Of a stretch of 32,977 bases of DNA, positions 32,236-32,977 are shown in pieces. The DNA comes from Gammaproteobacteria bacterium (GTDB taxonomy: Bacteria; Pseudomonadota; Gammaproteobacteria; Pseudomonadales; Azotimanducaceae). Both the position numbers and the translations under genes were made by a program. How positions within the stretch are numbered: position 1 is the stretch's first letter; each line of letters starts with the position of its first letter. Below the pieces are notes generated by a model, which did not search any database, was not told the DNA's origin, and saw only the letters and a list, made by a program, of their open reading frames with translations. Where the stretch lies: the NCBI GenBank assembly GCA_016874135.1, contig VGVE01000032.1, positions 1 to 32,977 of the forward strand. Direction: 5' to 3'.

Positions 32236-32977
32236 ATGTGTGGAATTGTCGGATACGTAGGCAACAAAGCAGCGATGCCGATTCTCATGGAAGGGCTCTC
32301 GCGGCTCGAATACCGCGGTTACGACTCCGCCGGGGTGGCGCTGGTGCGCGACGGGCGAGTGGATGTTTATCGTAAGAAAGGTCGGATTTCGGAGCTGCGC
32401 GGCGTACTGCCGAAACGAAACGCTGCGAATGCCGGCATCGCCCATACCCGCTGGGCAACCCATGGCGAACCCAGCGACGCCAATGCCCACCCGCACAAGG
32501 ATCAGTCCGGCAAGGTCGCCATCGTCCACAACGGCATTGTCGAGAACGCGCGGGAACTGAAGGCCTACCTTGCGGCGAAAGGCGTAGTGTTCTCTTCGGA
32601 GACGGATTCAGAGGTTCTTGCCGCGTTGATCGCCGATGAATATCAGGGTGATCTCTTTGAAGCCGTTCGCAGGAGTCTGCTGCGGGTTGCAGGTACCTAT
32701 GGGCTCGGCGTGGTGCACGAGGATCATCCTGACGAAATGGTTGTGGGGCGAAACGGCAGCCCGGTGCTGCTTGGCATCGGCGAGCACGAGATGCTGGCGG
32801 CATCGGATGCATCCGCGCTCGTTCAGCACACGCGCCAGGTGGTGTATCTCGAAGATGGTGAAATCGCAAGGTTGACAGCGAAGTCCTTCCAGATCCAGGA
32901 CCTGCATGCCAATGCGGCACACAGAAGCGCTGCGACCCTCGATATGGATGCGACCCTCGCAACACGCGAGGAACATC
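32236..32977 (+). CDS. glmS: Glutamine-fructose-6-phosphate aminotransferase, N-terminal part (3' partial)
   Basis: The ATG at 32236 (preceded by GAGGTGGGG) opens a frame that runs off the right edge after 247 codons. It begins MCGIVGYVGN, with the nucleophilic N-terminal cysteine exposed after methionine removal. RLEYRGYDSAGVAL, AHTRWATHGEPSDANAHPH, VHNGIVEN and FSSETDSEVLA are the hallmarks of the glutaminase domain of GlmS, which frees ammonia from glutamine for glucosamine-6-phosphate synthesis, the first step of UDP-GlcNAc formation. The isomerase domains would be outside the window. No glmS ribozyme is apparent upstream; that element is typical of Gram-positive bacteria. Confidence 0.96.
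   Translation, partial: MCGIVGYVGNKAAMPILMEGLSRLEYRGYDSAGVALVRDGRVDVYRKKGRISELRGVLPKRNAANAGIAHTRWATHGEPSDANAHPHKDQSGKVAIVHNGIVENARELKAYLAAKGVVFSSETDSEVLAALIADEYQGDLFEAVRRSLLRVAGTYGLGVVHEDHPDEMVVGRNGSPVLLGIGEHEMLAASDASALVQHTRQVVYLEDGEIARLTAKSFQIQDLHANAAHRSAATLDMDATLATREEH

Noticed and set aside
1..32977. tRNA, rRNA, CRISPR, insertion sequence or phage features
   Set aside because: No tRNA cloverleaf, rRNA segment, regular repeat-spacer array, transposase or integrase was seen while reading both strands.

Overview
The window is about 33 kb of high-GC, densely coded bacterial chromosome. I see no rRNA, tRNA, CRISPR array, insertion sequence or phage gene. Gene content suggests a free-living, aerobic, Gram-negative gammaproteobacterium of a lipid- or steroid-degrading marine type: a PilZ/DUF1631/GGDEF/EAL signalling gene, a DUF3604-PpiC-HupE operon, a glmS region, and paired acyl-CoA dehydrogenases with a P450 and a Rieske oxygenase. 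The taxonomic placement is inference from gene content only.

Layout. (1) 1-2.6 kb: the C-terminal part of a serine beta-lactamase-like hydrolase, a glutathione S-transferase and an alpha/beta hydrolase. Three stacked inverted repeats lie between the first two. (2) 2.6-10.4 kb: a catabolic block. A minus-strand pair of acyl-CoA dehydrogenases diverges from an enoyl-CoA hydratase-like gene. That gene runs into a minus-strand operon of a four-cysteine small protein, an acyl-CoA ligase, a CoA transferase with apparently permuted halves, and an amidohydrolase. (3) 10.4-15.1 kb: a possible 61-residue membrane protein, then a minus-strand operon of Rieske oxygenase, MFS transporter and cytochrome P450. 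(4) 15.2-19.1 kb: one very long gene for a PilZ-DUF1631-GGDEF-EAL protein, broken by three in-frame stops (TGA, TAA, TAG) and one frameshift. (5) 19.1-24.0 kb: a SnoaL-like protein, a frameshifted short-chain dehydrogenase, an AbgT-type transporter overlapping an MFS exporter, and an alpha/beta hydrolase. (6) 24.2-27.0 kb: a two-subunit molybdenum hydroxylase with a Tat signal. (7) 27.0-30.8 kb: an operon of a secreted DUF3604 protein, a PpiC-type isomerase and a HupE/UreJ-like membrane protein. (8) 30.8-33.0 kb: a fatty acid hydroxylase/sterol desaturase family protein, then an 89-residue protein and the start of glmS.

How it fits together. Regions 2 and 3 look like parts of one route for an unidentified hydrophobic substrate: oxygenation by the P450 and Rieske enzymes, CoA activation by the ligase or CoA transferase, dehydrogenation by the paired dehydrogenases, and hydration by the crotonase-fold protein. 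The enzyme classes are visible in the sequence; the substrate is not. Two genes, the signalling gene and the short-chain dehydrogenase, appear inactivated by small lesions that could be real decay or assembly error.
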